Source: CALFBG01 sp045110315 (GTDB taxonomy: Bacteria; Bacteroidota; Bacteroidia; Chitinophagales; Saprospiraceae). From it: a DNA stretch of 64,000 bases. The DNA lies in the NCBI GenBank assembly GCA_045110315.1, contig JBGCFY010000046.1:1-64000 (forward strand), written 5' to 3'. The translations under genes were made by a program, and so were the position numbers. Positions within the stretch are counted from its first letter, which is position 1. The number at the start of each line of letters is the position of its first letter. This document shows positions 63,826 to 64,000 of this stretch, piece by piece. The notes under the pieces are model-generated. The model was given only the letters and a program-made list of their open reading frames with translations, did not search any database and was not told where the DNA came from.

Positions 63826-64000
63826 CTAGTTTAGGCGCGATAAAGTTTCCTTTACTTTAGAAAAATCTGGTAAATCGCCCGCAGATTCTAATACTTCTGC
63901 ATACTGTACCATTCCTTCTTTGTCGATCACAAAAGCTGCTCGTTTTGAGACCCCTTTCATATCCAAAACAAAATCTTCGTATAAAGCGCCGTAAGCACGA
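63826..64000 (-). CDS. Peroxiredoxin (AhpC/TSA family), C-terminal part (5' end outside window)
   Basis: The frame is open to the window edge and ends at the TAG at 63826. The visible 57 residues read AYGALYEDFVLDMKGVSKRA, then AFVIDKEGMVQYAEVLESAG and DLPDFSKVK. This is the end of a redoxin-type peroxidase: KRAAFVIDxEGxVxY is the conserved active-site strand that follows the core. The peroxidatic Cys lies beyond the window. It is distinct from the Bcp gene at 59845. Confidence 0.88.
   Translation of the reverse strand, partial: RAYGALYEDFVLDMKGVSKRAAFVIDKEGMVQYAEVLESAGDLPDFSKVKETLSRLN

Overview
The window looks like chromosomal DNA of a marine or environmental member of the Bacteroidota, most plausibly a Saprospiria-type lineage. 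The evidence is the family content: a PorQ-type T9SS protein and a decayed T9SS sorting tail, a eukaryote-like citrate synthase, short archaeal/eukaryotic-type ProRS, OmpH/Skp, DUF4286, DUF3127, DUF3109, an Asp-type MurA, and promoters of the Bacteroidota form TTG-N(about 20)-TAnnTTTG. The sequence is visibly AT-rich, ribosome binding sites are weak, and many genes end at strong hairpin terminators. I saw no rRNA, tRNA, CRISPR array, prophage or complete insertion sequence.

Layout. 0-6 kb: the end of a class A penicillin-binding protein, a TerC membrane protein, an acyl-CoA thioesterase, then a plus-strand outer-membrane metal (probably zinc) uptake module made of a His/Cys-rich small protein, a lipoprotein and a ZnuD-like TonB-dependent receptor. 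6-13.5 kb: a T9SS sorting-domain relic, a LEA-like tandem-repeat protein, an orphan ABC ATPase, OmpH, a site-2 protease with CBS domains, an acyl-CoA dehydrogenase and an MFS exporter. 13.6-20 kb: DUF4286, a TPR protein, TonB, VanZ, GcvH, citrate synthase and a small secreted protein, all on the minus strand. 20-28 kb: DUF3109, PpiD-like foldase, UDP-glucose dehydrogenase, a MORN lipoprotein and PorQ. 27.5-37 kb (minus): an RDD membrane protein, Mfd, a LodB/LodA-type cysteine tryptophylquinone oxidase pair, DUF4234 and MurA. 37.3-43.6 kb (plus): a set of mostly unstudied membrane proteins (Coq4-like, DUF1361, DUF817, HD-PycTM) around a winged-helix regulator, with the same palindromic operator at two promoters. 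44-64 kb: ferritin, DUF2007, an alpha-solenoid orphan, homogentisate dioxygenase with a MarR regulator, a patatin lipoprotein, several secreted or outer-membrane proteins, ProRS, DUF3127, Bcp, an M23 peptidase, Aat and ClpS (both halves of an N-degron pathway), and the end of a peroxiredoxin.

Most of the window is core metabolism and envelope biogenesis. The least ordinary signals are non-coding. A family of about 163-206 bp MITE-like elements shares a central CGTAGC/GCTAC hairpin and GAAGTTGTTTTAAAAT-type ends; two same-orientation copies bracket the DUF1361 to HD-PycTM block. A 17-bp palindrome overlaps the -7 boxes on both sides of the small regulator gene. A 45-bp conserved block lies upstream of two unrelated genes, with a shorter version upstream of a third.

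All function calls rest on reading motifs and family resemblance by eye; no database search was possible.
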